NCBI GenBank assembly: GCA_964390725.1
Contig: CAYMIW010000008.1
Coordinates: forward strand, 1-64,000
DNA: 64,000 bases
Reading direction: 5' to 3'
From: JAABTH01 sp964390725
Lineage (GTDB): Bacteria; Bacillota; Dethiobacteria; DTU022
Positions 8,884 through 17,426 of the stretch are shown here, piece after piece; the first letter of the stretch is position 1; each line of letters opens with the position of its first letter. The notes below the pieces were generated by a model. That model saw only the letters and a program-made list of their open reading frames with translations. It had not been told where the DNA came from and did not search any database. Made by a program: the position numbers and the translations under genes.

Positions 8884-10506
8884 TTAGTATACATTGTCTC
8901 CCTTTAACTGCTTTAAAACTTTGCGTGCTTCGGCAAATTCCGGTAATTTCCGGCATAAGAGTCCATACTCAAGGCTGTCTACAAGGGCAATCCAGCTTGC
9001 TTCGATAATGTTTGGTGATACACCCACTGTACCCCAGGTTTTTTCTTCATCGCGGGTTTCGATAAATACGCGAACCTGGGCCCCTGTCCCGTCAACACCG
9101 TCTATGACGCGCACCTTGAAATCGGTCAGCTTCATCTTCTTCAGGGCCGGGTAAATATCTTCCAATGCTTTCCTCAGGGCATTATCAAGAGCATTAACCG
9201 GACCATTTCCCTCAGCAGCCGTATGAACCTGAACATCACCGACGCGAACTTTAATTGTCGCTTCTGAATACATGTGTCCATCTTCTCTTTTTTCAATAAT
9301 CATCCTGAAGCCTTCCAGTTGAAAAAGCGGCTGATAGGCCTTCATCATTTTTAATATCAACAGTTCAAAAGAGCCTTCAGCACCTTCAAACTGGTAACCA
9401 TAATGCTCCATTTCTTTTATTCGCTGCAGCAGTGAAGCTGTTTCGGGTTTGTTTTTATCAAGTTTAATGACATTCTGGTTTGTTTTCAAACTAATTGTAC
9501 TGCGCCCGCCAAGTTCTGAAACTAATATCCTTCGCTTATTGCCAACCTGGGCCGGCTCGGCATGCTCATATGTTGCAGGCATTTTGCTGACGGCATCGAT
9601 ATGAATACCACCCTTGTGAGTAAAAGCATTGTAGCCGACATAAGGCTGCTGTTCGGAAGGAGCAATGTTAGCCAGTTCAGCAATAAACCGGGATAGTTTA
9701 GTCAAACCCTTCAACTGATCCTGTCTAACTGTTTCGATTCCCATTTTCAAGTTTAAATTCGGTATTATTGTGCATAAATTGGCATTTCCGCAGCGTTCAC
9801 CATAACCATTTATGGTTCCGTGAATCTGGATTATGCCTTCTTTAACTGCCAGTAGTGAATTTGCCGAAGCCATACCGGCATCGTTATGAGTGTGAATCCC
9901 AAGCGGGGTTTTGATTCTTTCCTTTACGGCACTTATTATTGGCGACAACTCCCAGGGCATTAGACCACCGTTGGTGTCACATAGAATGATTACATCTGCT
10001 TCTCCCCTGGAAGCTGCTTCAACTGCTGCAAGTGCATATTCAGGATTGGCCTTGTAACCGTCAAAAAAGTGCTCGGCATCAAAAAATACCTCTAGATCCT
10101 TGCTCTTCAGGTATTCAACACTATCTTGTATCATATCCAGGTTTTCTTCCAGAGATGTCTTAAGGGCATCACGGACATGGAAATCCCAGCTCTTACCAAA
10201 TATTGTCACAGTGCTGGTCCCGGCTTCTATAAGGGCTTTGAGATTGCTGTCATCGACAGGTTTGATGCCCGGCCGACGGGTACTGCCAAACGCACAAAGA
10301 CGAGCATGCTTGAAGGTCAATTTTTTTGCCCTTCGGAAAAATTCAATATCTTTAGGATTCGAACCCGGCCAACCACCTTCGATGTAGCTAATACCAAAAT
10401 CATCAAGTTTCTGAGCAATTTTTATTTTATCAGCAACTGATAATGAAACTCCCTCGCGCTGCGAACCGTCTCTTAGTGTGGTGTCATAAATATCTACTCT
10501 TTTCAT
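8884..10506 (-). CDS. cimA: Citramalate synthase CimA
   Basis: Condenses acetyl-CoA with pyruvate to citramalate, the first step of the threonine-independent isoleucine route. The 540-residue length and layout fit the CimA branch of the LeuA/HMG-CoA lyase-like family rather than LeuA. The catalytic barrel begins DTTLRDGSQREG (Arg12, Asp13) and carries the metal-binding IHTHND box (His205, His207). The C-terminal half, from about residue 400, is the LeuA-type regulatory dimer domain, a likely site of isoleucine feedback. AGGAGG precedes the ATG. Homocitrate or isopropylmalate synthase is less likely given the length and the GWPGSNPKD stretch. Confidence 0.9.
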   Translation of the reverse strand: MKRVDIYDTTLRDGSQREGVSLSVADKIKIAQKLDDFGISYIEGGWPGSNPKDIEFFRRAKKLTFKHARLCAFGSTRRPGIKPVDDSNLKALIEAGTSTVTIFGKSWDFHVRDALKTSLEENLDMIQDSVEYLKSKDLEVFFDAEHFFDGYKANPEYALAAVEAASRGEADVIILCDTNGGLMPWELSPIISAVKERIKTPLGIHTHNDAGMASANSLLAVKEGIIQIHGTINGYGERCGNANLCTIIPNLNLKMGIETVRQDQLKGLTKLSRFIAELANIAPSEQQPYVGYNAFTHKGGIHIDAVSKMPATYEHAEPAQVGNKRRILVSELGGRSTISLKTNQNVIKLDKNKPETASLLQRIKEMEHYGYQFEGAEGSFELLILKMMKAYQPLFQLEGFRMIIEKREDGHMYSEATIKVRVGDVQVHTAAEGNGPVNALDNALRKALEDIYPALKKMKLTDFKVRVIDGVDGTGAQVRVFIETRDEEKTWGTVGVSPNIIEASWIALVDSLEYGLLCRKLPEFAEARKVLKQLKGDNVY

Positions 10507-10543
10507 GATTGCCTCCTGCGAACCAACATTATTGCCATAAAAT

Positions 10544-10619
10544 AATCCTGCATCCAGGATTAATGTAGTAACTTAAATAATTAAATGGTATTATACTATA
10601 ATTATTTAAATTGTGTCCA
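10544..10619 (-). promoter_or_regulatory. Putative cimA promoter and leader hairpin
   Basis: On the minus strand a -35-like TGGACA (10619-10614) is separated by 18 bases from a perfect TATAAT (10595-10590). The roughly 75-base leader contains a 7-bp hairpin (10544-10561, loop GATG) followed by ATTTTA, which might act as a weak attenuator. The position directly upstream of cimA supports a promoter for cimA and the M42 genes. Box matches are by eye only. Confidence 0.5.
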
Positions 10620-10654
10620 TATTCATTAGCTAACAAAAGATATACACAAGCGCA

Positions 10655-12643
10655 TTAATACCTGTAGCCGTCATCCAGGTCGAGCAGTCGGTAGCATTCT
10701 GGAGGTAATTCGCGCAGAAAGATTGACGGGCCTTCCGATGTTGCTCCATAACTGCGGTAATCTTCCAGGTAAGTTGTCATGCAGAGATAGCGACGGGCTC
10801 TTGTCGCAGCTACATAAAAGAGGCGCCTTTCTTCGCTTAGCTCCCTGTAATCAGCCTGGACGGCAGGAAAGTGACCCTGGTTCATACCGATTATAAATAC
10901 GGCATCCCATTCTTTCCCCTTGGCGCTGTGAATAGTTGACAAGGTTAACTGACCTTCATTGCGATTATCAGCTGTGGTTGTATCGGCAAATACTGATTCT
11001 TCCAGGGCCAGTGACTCTAAAAATAGATCCAGGGTTTCGAATCTTTCAGCATAAATTGCCAGCCGTTCGATCCCCCGCAGCCTGTCTTCATACTGGTCGG
11101 GATAATTCTGTTTTAAAATGTGATCATAATTGTTATCCATCACGGAAGAAATTAAGTCAGGCACTTTTTCGCGGCCCATTTTTACCACCGTGTCAAGCGT
11201 ATTAACCAGTGAATACCAACCTTCTTTACCGCGGGCCGGAATTTCTCTACCTTCAAGTACCGCTGCAAGCGGATCGGAATGATACTTCAGTTTATCCCAC
11301 AATTTGTCAAAGGTTGCCGGTCCCAACCCCTGCTGCATTGTAGATATCCTTCGCCACGCATGCTCATCGAGGGAATTATAAACAACCTTCAGATAAGCCA
11401 GCAGATCTTTTACATGAGCTTTTTGAAAAAATTTAACTCCTCCATAAGTCCTGTAATTGATTCCTTTTCGGGAAAGGGCAAATTCTATTTCCGGGGTTAA
11501 ATATGAGCTGCGGTACAAAACTGCTATCTCATCCAGTGATACTCCCCTATTCTGCAGTTCCCAGATACTTTGCAGTACCAGTGTAGCCTCCTGACGGGCA
11601 TCATAGACTTTTGCCACCAGCGGTTTTTCTCCCGAAGGATTGTTTGAAAATAATTTTTTAGGCAGCTGTTCCCGGTTATGCATAATCGAGTTATTTGCCA
11701 ACTCAACAATTTCCGGGGTGCTGCGGTAATTCTGTTCCAGGCGGACCAACCTGCAATTACTATATTTTTCTGGAAAAGATAATATATTTTCGATATCGGC
11801 ATAGCGAAAAGCATATATCGACTGGGCATCATCACCTACCACACAGACTGAAGAAGCCCCTGAAAACAGATCAATGATTCGGGCCTGAATCACATTGGTA
11901 TCCTGGAATTCGTCTACCAAAACATGGCAAAAACGGGAACGGTATTGTTCCCTTACTTCCTGGTGTTTTTCAAATAACTCTAACCAGTAAAGTAAAAGAT
12001 CATCGAAATCAAAAGCGTTGCTCTCCCGTTTTTTCAGCTCATACTGCTCCGCGCAACTGGTTACTATCTCCAAATACTCTAAGCGGTAGGGATAATCCTC
12101 CTCCATTACACTCTTGATTGATAAACCGGAATTACGGGCCTGGCTGATGATGCGGCCCAAAAGACCCCGCTTCATGATAGTTTTCCGTTCTTCGTCGCCA
12201 AGGGAAAGCGATGCAAGAATCTGCTTAAGCAATAACCGGCTGTCGTCTTCGTCCATAATGGTAAAATTCGGTGTCCTGCCGGCAAGATGTGCATGGCTGC
12301 GCAATATTCGGGCTCCGATACTGTGAAACGTACCGGCCCACAAATAGTGTGGCAGGAATCCGATTAGCTTTTCAAGCCGGTCCTTCATCTCACCTGCTGC
12401 TTTGTTGGTAAAAGTAAGCAGTAACAACTCTTCCGGCCTTGCACCACTTTTTATCAAATGCGCAGCGCGGTATACCAGGGCCCTTGTTTTTCCGGACCCG
12501 GGTCCGGCCAACCCCAGTAAAGCAGGATCATCAGCAGTTGCGAACTCATACTGTTCGCTGTTTAATTCCCCCTGAAGCTGTTCCAACCAGTAGAGATCAG
12601 TTTTGCTGTTTGTATCATCAGATTCTTGTTTACCGTCATTCAT
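10655..12643 (-). CDS. UvrD/PcrA-type superfamily 1 DNA helicase
   Basis: ATP-dependent 3'-5' DNA helicase of the UvrD/PcrA/Rep family, 662 residues. Motifs are in order: AGPGSGKT (I), TFTNKAAGEM (Ia), VDEFQDTN (II), GDDAQSIYAFRYA (III), LEQNYRS (IV), LSTIHSAKGKEWDAVF (V) and YVAATRARRYL (VI). It is shorter than typical PcrA (about 720-740) and seems to lack the usual C-terminal Tudor-like extension, ending soon after motif VI. The ATG at 12643 has GGGAG 9 bases upstream; a TTG two codons earlier is less well placed. It is divergent from the DUF1538 module. Whether it is the main PcrA or an accessory paralogue is undecided. Confidence 0.88.
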   Translation of the reverse strand: MNDGKQESDDTNSKTDLYWLEQLQGELNSEQYEFATADDPALLGLAGPGSGKTRALVYRAAHLIKSGARPEELLLLTFTNKAAGEMKDRLEKLIGFLPHYLWAGTFHSIGARILRSHAHLAGRTPNFTIMDEDDSRLLLKQILASLSLGDEERKTIMKRGLLGRIISQARNSGLSIKSVMEEDYPYRLEYLEIVTSCAEQYELKKRESNAFDFDDLLLYWLELFEKHQEVREQYRSRFCHVLVDEFQDTNVIQARIIDLFSGASSVCVVGDDAQSIYAFRYADIENILSFPEKYSNCRLVRLEQNYRSTPEIVELANNSIMHNREQLPKKLFSNNPSGEKPLVAKVYDARQEATLVLQSIWELQNRGVSLDEIAVLYRSSYLTPEIEFALSRKGINYRTYGGVKFFQKAHVKDLLAYLKVVYNSLDEHAWRRISTMQQGLGPATFDKLWDKLKYHSDPLAAVLEGREIPARGKEGWYSLVNTLDTVVKMGREKVPDLISSVMDNNYDHILKQNYPDQYEDRLRGIERLAIYAERFETLDLFLESLALEESVFADTTTADNRNEGQLTLSTIHSAKGKEWDAVFIIGMNQGHFPAVQADYRELSEERRLFYVAATRARRYLCMTTYLEDYRSYGATSEGPSIFLRELPPECYRLLDLDDGYRY

Positions 12644-12808
12644 CTGCAATCACTCCCGAAGAAATTAACTGGGCGGATCATAACATAAATCTCTTTTAAC
12701 TGCCAGGCCACAGCTACTGCTCCTGCCCCCGGTCTGCTTCTGAACTGGACAGCAATTACCGGTTCGGATATCATTATATTAAAATTACAAACAGTGGGAG
12801 CAACCTCA

Positions 12809-13504
12809 ATGTCAGAGGATGTAAAAGAAATTATTTTTGAAGTGCTGCAGGCTATCGGGCCGTTGGTAATTATAATTGTTTTGCTGCAGTTAATCGTAAC
12901 AAAATCTCCGGCTTCGCTTTTCTGGCAATTTATTGCCGGGGCTATTCTTGTATCTGCAGGGCTTTTTCTTTTTCTGACCGGAGTCAGGATCAGCCTCCTG
13001 CCAATCGGTGAAATGGTAGGCTCTGCAATGGTAGGGAAAGGTTCGCTCTTCTTTTTATTAATTGCCGCTTATATTTTTGGTTTTGCTATCACCGTTGCCG
13101 AACCTGATGTAAGAGTGCTGGCCCACCAGGTTGATTTTGCGTCAGGTGGAACAATCGGGACCAACCTGCTGATTATCGCCGTGGCCATCGGGGTCGGTTT
13201 TTTTGTAGCCCTGGCCATCCTGCGTATTTTAATGGGAATTCCGATTAAATACTTACTGGCAACCGGGTATATCCTGGTATTACTGCTGTCATTTGCAACA
13301 CCCGATGCTTTTGTGGCCATATCCTTTGATGCCGGTGGGGTAACCACCGGACCGATGGCAGTTCCTTTTATCTTAGCTCTCGGAGTTGGCGCTACCTCTG
13401 TTCTTGGAGGTAAGAGCGAGGTTTCAGAAACTTTCGGGTTAATCGGACTAGCTTCTATCGGTCCGGTAATCGGGGTTATGCTGCTGGGGGTGATTTACGG
13501 TTGA
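12809..13504 (+). CDS. DUF1538 membrane protein, first half of a tandem pair
   Basis: Integral membrane protein of 231 residues with about six or seven hydrophobic segments. It carries two conserved stretches, VAEPDVRVLAHQV and SFDAGGVTTGPMAV. Both recur in the next gene as LAEPAVRILCRQV and AFDSGGVATGPMTV, so the two proteins are clearly homologous. These features match the DUF1538 family, whose members often carry two such units fused in one chain. GGAG lies 8 bases before the ATG at 12809; a GTG five codons upstream is also in frame. It overlaps the next gene by 4 bases. A transport or channel role is inferred from topology only. Confidence 0.82.
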   Translation: MSEDVKEIIFEVLQAIGPLVIIIVLLQLIVTKSPASLFWQFIAGAILVSAGLFLFLTGVRISLLPIGEMVGSAMVGKGSLFFLLIAAYIFGFAITVAEPDVRVLAHQVDFASGGTIGTNLLIIAVAIGVGFFVALAILRILMGIPIKYLLATGYILVLLLSFATPDAFVAISFDAGGVTTGPMAVPFILALGVGATSVLGGKSEVSETFGLIGLASIGPVIGVMLLGVIYG

Positions 13505-14391
13505 GTTTTAACTTTATCCTTAGTGGATTTGACCACATCCTGCTTGAGGTGCTGATGGCAGTGCTGCCGATTATGATACTGTTTCTTTTTTTTATAATCT
13601 ATTTCAAGCTGCCGAAAGAAATGCTTCTCAACCTGTTAAAAGGAATAATCCTGGCTTTTGCCGGCCTATCTCTATTTCTACAGGGCGTAAATATTGGTTT
13701 CATACCAGTTGCAGGAGAAATGGGATCAGTAATCGGTGCTATGGCAAACCGCTGGATCCTAATCCCAATCGGTTTCATTCTTGGATTTGTTGCCACTCTT
13801 GCCGAACCAGCTGTAAGGATTCTCTGCCGCCAGGTAGAAAAAAGCTCAAGCGGCTATATCAGGGGCTTCATTGTCATGTATACCCTATGCCTGGCTGTAG
13901 GGCTGTTTATTGCCCTCGGTATGACCAGAATAGTATATGGTATTCCGTTTTACTACCTGATTATTCCCGGATACATTTTGGCAATAATTCTTATGTTTCT
14001 TTCCAAGCCTTCCTTTACAGCAATCGCTTTTGATTCGGGAGGCGTGGCTACCGGCCCAATGACAGTCACCTTTATTATGGCCCTGGCAATAGGAGCAGCT
14101 GACGTGATTGAAGGGCGAGACTCGGTAGCAGACGGCTTCGGATTGATTGCCCTGGTTGCCCTGGCCCCGATCATTATGATCATGCTGCTCGGTTTTTTAT
14201 ACCCCGACGATAACCAGGAAGCAAAGAAAAACAATGCTGACAATGATATTGATTTACAGGATAATCATGATAGTGCAGATGTTTTAACTCCGGATCAGGA
14301 CTATCCAGGCGAACATAGTGAAAATGAGCTGTATAATAACCAGAACGATGAGGACAACGAGGAGGTAAATAGCGATGAGAACAACTCTTAA
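13501..14391 (+). CDS. DUF1538 membrane protein with acidic tail, second half of the pair
   Basis: Homologue of the preceding protein, 296 residues. It starts at TTG, overlapping the upstream TGA (TTGA), so translation is probably coupled. Hydrophobic segments fill residues 1-235; they include the LAEPAVRIL and FDSGGVATGPM motifs. The last 60 residues are an Asp/Glu/Asn-rich tail that is likely disordered and cytoplasmic; the first protein has no such tail. The tail end overlaps the start of the PII-like gene by 17 bases. A contact between the tail and the PII-like protein is speculation. Function is unknown beyond likely membrane transport. Confidence 0.8.
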   Translation: MSFNFILSGFDHILLEVLMAVLPIMILFLFFIIYFKLPKEMLLNLLKGIILAFAGLSLFLQGVNIGFIPVAGEMGSVIGAMANRWILIPIGFILGFVATLAEPAVRILCRQVEKSSSGYIRGFIVMYTLCLAVGLFIALGMTRIVYGIPFYYLIIPGYILAIILMFLSKPSFTAIAFDSGGVATGPMTVTFIMALAIGAADVIEGRDSVADGFGLIALVALAPIIMIMLLGFLYPDDNQEAKKNNADNDIDLQDNHDSADVLTPDQDYPGEHSENELYNNQNDEDNEEVNSDENNS

Positions 14392-14728
14392 GCACGATTT
14401 AATTGTAACCATAGTAAAGAAAGGTTACTGCGAAAGAATTGTGAAAGCTACCAGGAAAGCCGGCGCGGAAGGAGCAACAATCATCCCTGCCCGTGGAACG
14501 GGAATCCACGAAACCAAGAAATTACTTGGTATTCCAATTGAGCCGGAAAAAGAGGTTATTTTGACAATTGTTAAAGAAGAAAAAAGCGAAAGTGTACTCG
14601 ATGCAATAATAGATGCAGGTGATCTTGAAAAGCCGGCAACCGGTATTGCCTTTGTGATTGAACTCAAAAAAGTATGCGGAGTAGTGCACCTGGTAAAAGC
14701 ACTGGAGGAAGCCCAGGATAAAGAATAG
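14375..14728 (+). CDS. PII-like (P-II family) signalling protein
   Basis: Small trimeric-type regulator of 117 residues with the PII fold pattern: a beta strand LIVTIVKKG, helix CERIVKATRKAGAEG, a T-loop region ARGTGIHETKKLLGIPIEPEKE, and a B-loop-like EKPATGIAFV. The T-loop is short and lacks the uridylylated tyrosine context of GlnB/GlnK. It therefore belongs to the PII-like branch rather than to classical nitrogen sensors. It overlaps the second DUF1538 gene, and GAGG lies about 12 bases upstream of the ATG. Linkage to a membrane pair recalls GlnK-AmtB and SbtB-SbtA, so control of the DUF1538 pair by a bound ligand is a reasonable inference. Confidence 0.85.
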   Translation: MRTTLKHDLIVTIVKKGYCERIVKATRKAGAEGATIIPARGTGIHETKKLLGIPIEPEKEVILTIVKEEKSESVLDAIIDAGDLEKPATGIAFVIELKKVCGVVHLVKALEEAQDKE

Positions 14729-14760
14729 GAGGCGTTAGCCCCCTATATTATTCTTTCTTA
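14726..14760 (+). terminator. Possible terminator after the DUF1538/PII module
   Basis: An 8-bp stem with one A-C mismatch (14726-14733 with 14738-14745, loop GTTA) begins at the PII-like stop codon. It is followed by the U-rich stretch TATTATTCTTTCTTA. Stem quality is moderate, so this is tentative. Confidence 0.4.
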
Positions 14761-14790
14761 TCAAATTAATATGGACCCTCTGATCAAGCT

Positions 14791-14949
14791 TTAGAGCTTG
14801 GAAAATTCATCTTTTCCAACTCCGCATACAGGGCAAACCCAGTCATCGGGTAGATCTTCAAAAGAAGTTCCCGGTTCGATTCCGCCATCCTTATCTCCTT
14901 CTGCCGGATCATAAATATATCCGCAAACCTGGCATTCCCATTTGTCCAC
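14791..14949 (-). CDS. Rubredoxin
   Basis: Electron carrier of 52 residues with one iron bound by four cysteines. The two CxxCG knuckles are visible: CQVCGYIYDPAEGD (Cys6, Cys9) and CPVCGVGKDEF (Cys39, Cys42), with the usual LPDDWVCP between them. It starts at GTG with AGGGAGGA about 10 bases upstream. It is monocistronic and convergent with the PII-like gene. It typically serves oxidative-stress defence (rubrerythrin, desulfoferrodoxin) or other redox enzymes in anaerobes; no partner gene is adjacent. Confidence 0.93.
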   Translation of the reverse strand: MDKWECQVCGYIYDPAEGDKDGGIEPGTSFEDLPDDWVCPVCGVGKDEFSKL

Positions 14950-14980
14950 TGATCATTCCTCCCTTGACTTTTTTTTCGCC

Positions 14981-15023
14981 CGGAAGAGAACTCTTCCGAT
15001 ATTACGCAACACTTTGAATTATA
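14981..15023 (-). promoter_or_regulatory. Rubredoxin promoter element and leader palindrome
   Basis: A TATAAT box (15023-15018) lies upstream of the rubredoxin gene on the minus strand; no clear -35 partner was chosen. The transcribed leader holds a perfect 18-base palindrome with two-base centre (14981-14998, arms CGGAAGAG and CTCTTCCG), followed by an A-rich stretch and then the ribosome binding site. The palindrome could be an operator or an RNA hairpin. Confidence 0.4.
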
Positions 15024-15190
15024 ACACAGATTTTTCAATCTTTGAAATAACTGTTTCAGGTTGTATGTTCTATTATCGGGCAGGATTCACAACCTCGCCC
15101 GAAGAATAGAATTAAAAGGTTTACGGCCATTATAATAATTACAGAGCTACTTATCCAGTCCAGATGCAGCAGCGAAAGGGGAAATGAATA

Positions 15191-16726
15191 ATGCTGGCCA
15201 AGGTTCATTCCTGTGCAATTTTAGGAATCAACGGTATACCGCTTGAAATCGAGGTTTACATATCAGACGGCCTGCCTTCTTTTGACATTATCGGCCTGCC
15301 TGATGCTTCAGTCCGCGAAGCCAGGGAACGGGTTAGATCTGCAGTTCGCAACAGTGGCTACGATTTTCCTTACTCCCGCATTACTGTTAACATGGCCCCG
15401 GCAGATATTAAAAAGGAAGGCTCTTCTTTTGACCTTGCTATTGCCATCGGCCTGCTTACTGCAACGGGAGAGTTGAATGGAAAGGATATTCCGACAAATG
15501 CGGTTTTTATTGGGGAACTTTCACTGGATGGCAAGCTGCGGCCCATAAACGGATCACTGGCCATGGCGCTCTCCCTGAGCGAAATGAAACAATACAACGA
15601 TTGTCTTTTATACCTGCCCCGCGAGAACAGCCCGGAAGCATCCCTTGTAAAAAATATCCAGGCAAGAGGAGCCTTTTCCCTGAAAGAGCTGGTTAACCAT
15701 CTTAAGGGATCTGCGGATCTACCGGCAACACTGCCGACTCCTGAAGAAGACCATGATCAACTGGAATACGAACACAATTACAGCGAGGTAAGAGGGCAGG
15801 AGTCAGCTAAACGGGCCCTGGAAATTGCTGCTGCCGGTGCACATAATATTTTACTATACGGGCCTCCGGGCAGTGGAAAGACCATGCTGGCCAGACGTAT
15901 ACCTTCCATCCTTCCTAAACCATCACTGGAAGAAATCCTGGAGATTACCCGCATCCACAGTGTTGCCGGAAAACTAAAACCCGGTAAACCGCTGATCAGG
16001 AATCGTCCTTTTTGCAGTCCTCACCACAGTGCTTCAACAGCAGGGATAATCGGCGGCGGTAAAACACCTGCACCGGGAGAAGTAAGCCTGGCCCACAGGG
16101 GAGTTCTCTTCTTCGATGAACTTCCCGAGTACAACCGTGAGGTTCTCGAGGCGCTGCGCCAACCGCTTGAAGACAGAACTGTAACCGTTACCAGGGTGGC
16201 AGCAACAGTTACCTACCCTGCTGATTTTATGTTTGTCGGATCAATGAATCCATGCCCCTGTGGTAATTACGGAGATCCAAAACGAGAATGTCGCTGCAGC
16301 CCCACTCAAATATTTCGGTATCGCTCGAAGCTCTCCGGGCCGCTTTTAGACCGAATTGATATCCAGGTTGAAGTTCCTTCAATTAAATATGAACAGCTGC
16401 AGGATAAAAGAGAAAGTGAAAGTTCAGAAGTGATCCGCCAAAGGGTCGAAGGTGCACGGTTACTGCAGCAGGAAAGGTTCAGCAGGCTGAAAATCACTGC
16501 AAACTCGCAACTTCGCTCACGCCACTTTGAGAAACACTGCCCTCTTGATCGCGAGGCTCGCCAGCTTCTTCACCAATCATTCCAGCGGCTTAATCTTTCG
16601 ATGCGAGCTCATGATCGAATCATCAAAGTAGCCAGAACTATTGCCGATCTTGAACAATCAGAAATGATAAAAGCCAATCACATTGCCGAAGCAGTACAGT
16701 ACAGGCAGCTGGACAGGCAGCTTTAA
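15191..16726 (+). CDS. YifB/ComM family Mg-chelatase-like AAA+ ATPase
   Basis: AAA+ protein of 511 residues. An N-terminal ChlI-related domain of the Lon-protease-like S5 fold fills residues 1-170 (DGLPSFDIIGLPD, GELSLDGKLRP). The Mg_chelatase ATPase core follows, with Walker A GPPGSGKT near residue 223, Walker B FFDELPEY, and the SMNPCPCGNYGD cysteine cluster. The C-terminal Mg_chelatase_C lid follows. ComM is a branch-migration helicase that aids integration of transforming DNA, so the gene may work with dprA about 10 kb away. Its neighbourhood with yraN and rnhB is typical for the family. Confidence 0.92.
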   Translation: MLAKVHSCAILGINGIPLEIEVYISDGLPSFDIIGLPDASVREARERVRSAVRNSGYDFPYSRITVNMAPADIKKEGSSFDLAIAIGLLTATGELNGKDIPTNAVFIGELSLDGKLRPINGSLAMALSLSEMKQYNDCLLYLPRENSPEASLVKNIQARGAFSLKELVNHLKGSADLPATLPTPEEDHDQLEYEHNYSEVRGQESAKRALEIAAAGAHNILLYGPPGSGKTMLARRIPSILPKPSLEEILEITRIHSVAGKLKPGKPLIRNRPFCSPHHSASTAGIIGGGKTPAPGEVSLAHRGVLFFDELPEYNREVLEALRQPLEDRTVTVTRVAATVTYPADFMFVGSMNPCPCGNYGDPKRECRCSPTQIFRYRSKLSGPLLDRIDIQVEVPSIKYEQLQDKRESESSEVIRQRVEGARLLQQERFSRLKITANSQLRSRHFEKHCPLDREARQLLHQSFQRLNLSMRAHDRIIKVARTIADLEQSEMIKANHIAEAVQYRQLDRQL

Positions 16727-16793
16727 AATATAACAAATAAGGTATATCCTGTAAAATTATTACTGCGTCTGATTATTCATTTTTAGCCTGTAA

Positions 16794-17426
16794 CCCATTA
16801 AAGAACAGGTAATATATCTCTTTAAACAAATCGGCATTGGCGCGGTATTCTTAGTTTTGCTGTTGACAATGCGTTCTTTTTCTCCGCCCTTTATTCTGAC
16901 AATGAGTATAGAAGTTGCTATATTAATCAACTTGGCTATACCTTACTTTTCAGGTTCAAGAATATTTTACACGGCATTTTTGATAATCAGTTCAGTCCAA
17001 CTCGGTGCTACTGTAGATTATGCAATTCTTTTCACAGAAAGATATAAGGAGTTTCGGCAAACAGCAAATAAAAAACAATCTGTTGTTAATACTGTTTCCA
17101 CTGCAACTGTATCTATATTAACATCTGCAACTGTTTTAACCATAGTTGGCTTTTTGCTAGGTAATATTTCAAGTCATGGAGTGCTCTCCCAGCTTGGTTA
17201 TTTCCTTGGCAGAGGAACGCTCTGCTCGCTTGCCGTTGTCTTGTTTGTTTTACCGGGACTGCTTTATGTTTTCGACGGCTGGATCGCGCGAACCACTTTG
17301 AAAACAAACTACAAAGTGGAAGAAAAAGGGGGCTATCACTATGAAAGATCCGAAAATAATCCTGATGCTAGTATTGTCACCGATCCTGATAATATCTTTA
17401 GCAACGATTGTGTTCGCAGCCGGTGA
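16794..17426 (+). pseudogene. 5'-truncated MMPL/RND-type transporter remnant
   Basis: The open frame from 16794, closed by a TAA at 16791, encodes only the last ~200 residues of an MMPL-family exporter: hydrophobic segments and the signature QLGATVDYAILFTERYKE. Full proteins of this family run to 700 residues or more, with two such halves, so the N-terminal three quarters are missing. There is no plausible start with a ribosome binding site. The frame also runs 86 bases into the next gene, so its proper stop may have been lost. It follows yifB directly. Together with the frameshifted neighbour it marks a decaying efflux locus. Confidence 0.75.

Noticed and set aside
11524..11835. Minus-strand frame of 103 codons inside the helicase gene
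   Set aside because: Shadow of the helicase reading frame with no motif and no ribosome binding site.
14784..15038. Minus-strand frame of 84 codons upstream of and over the rubredoxin gene
   Set aside because: It reads rubredoxin DNA in the wrong frame. The true product starts at GTG 14949.
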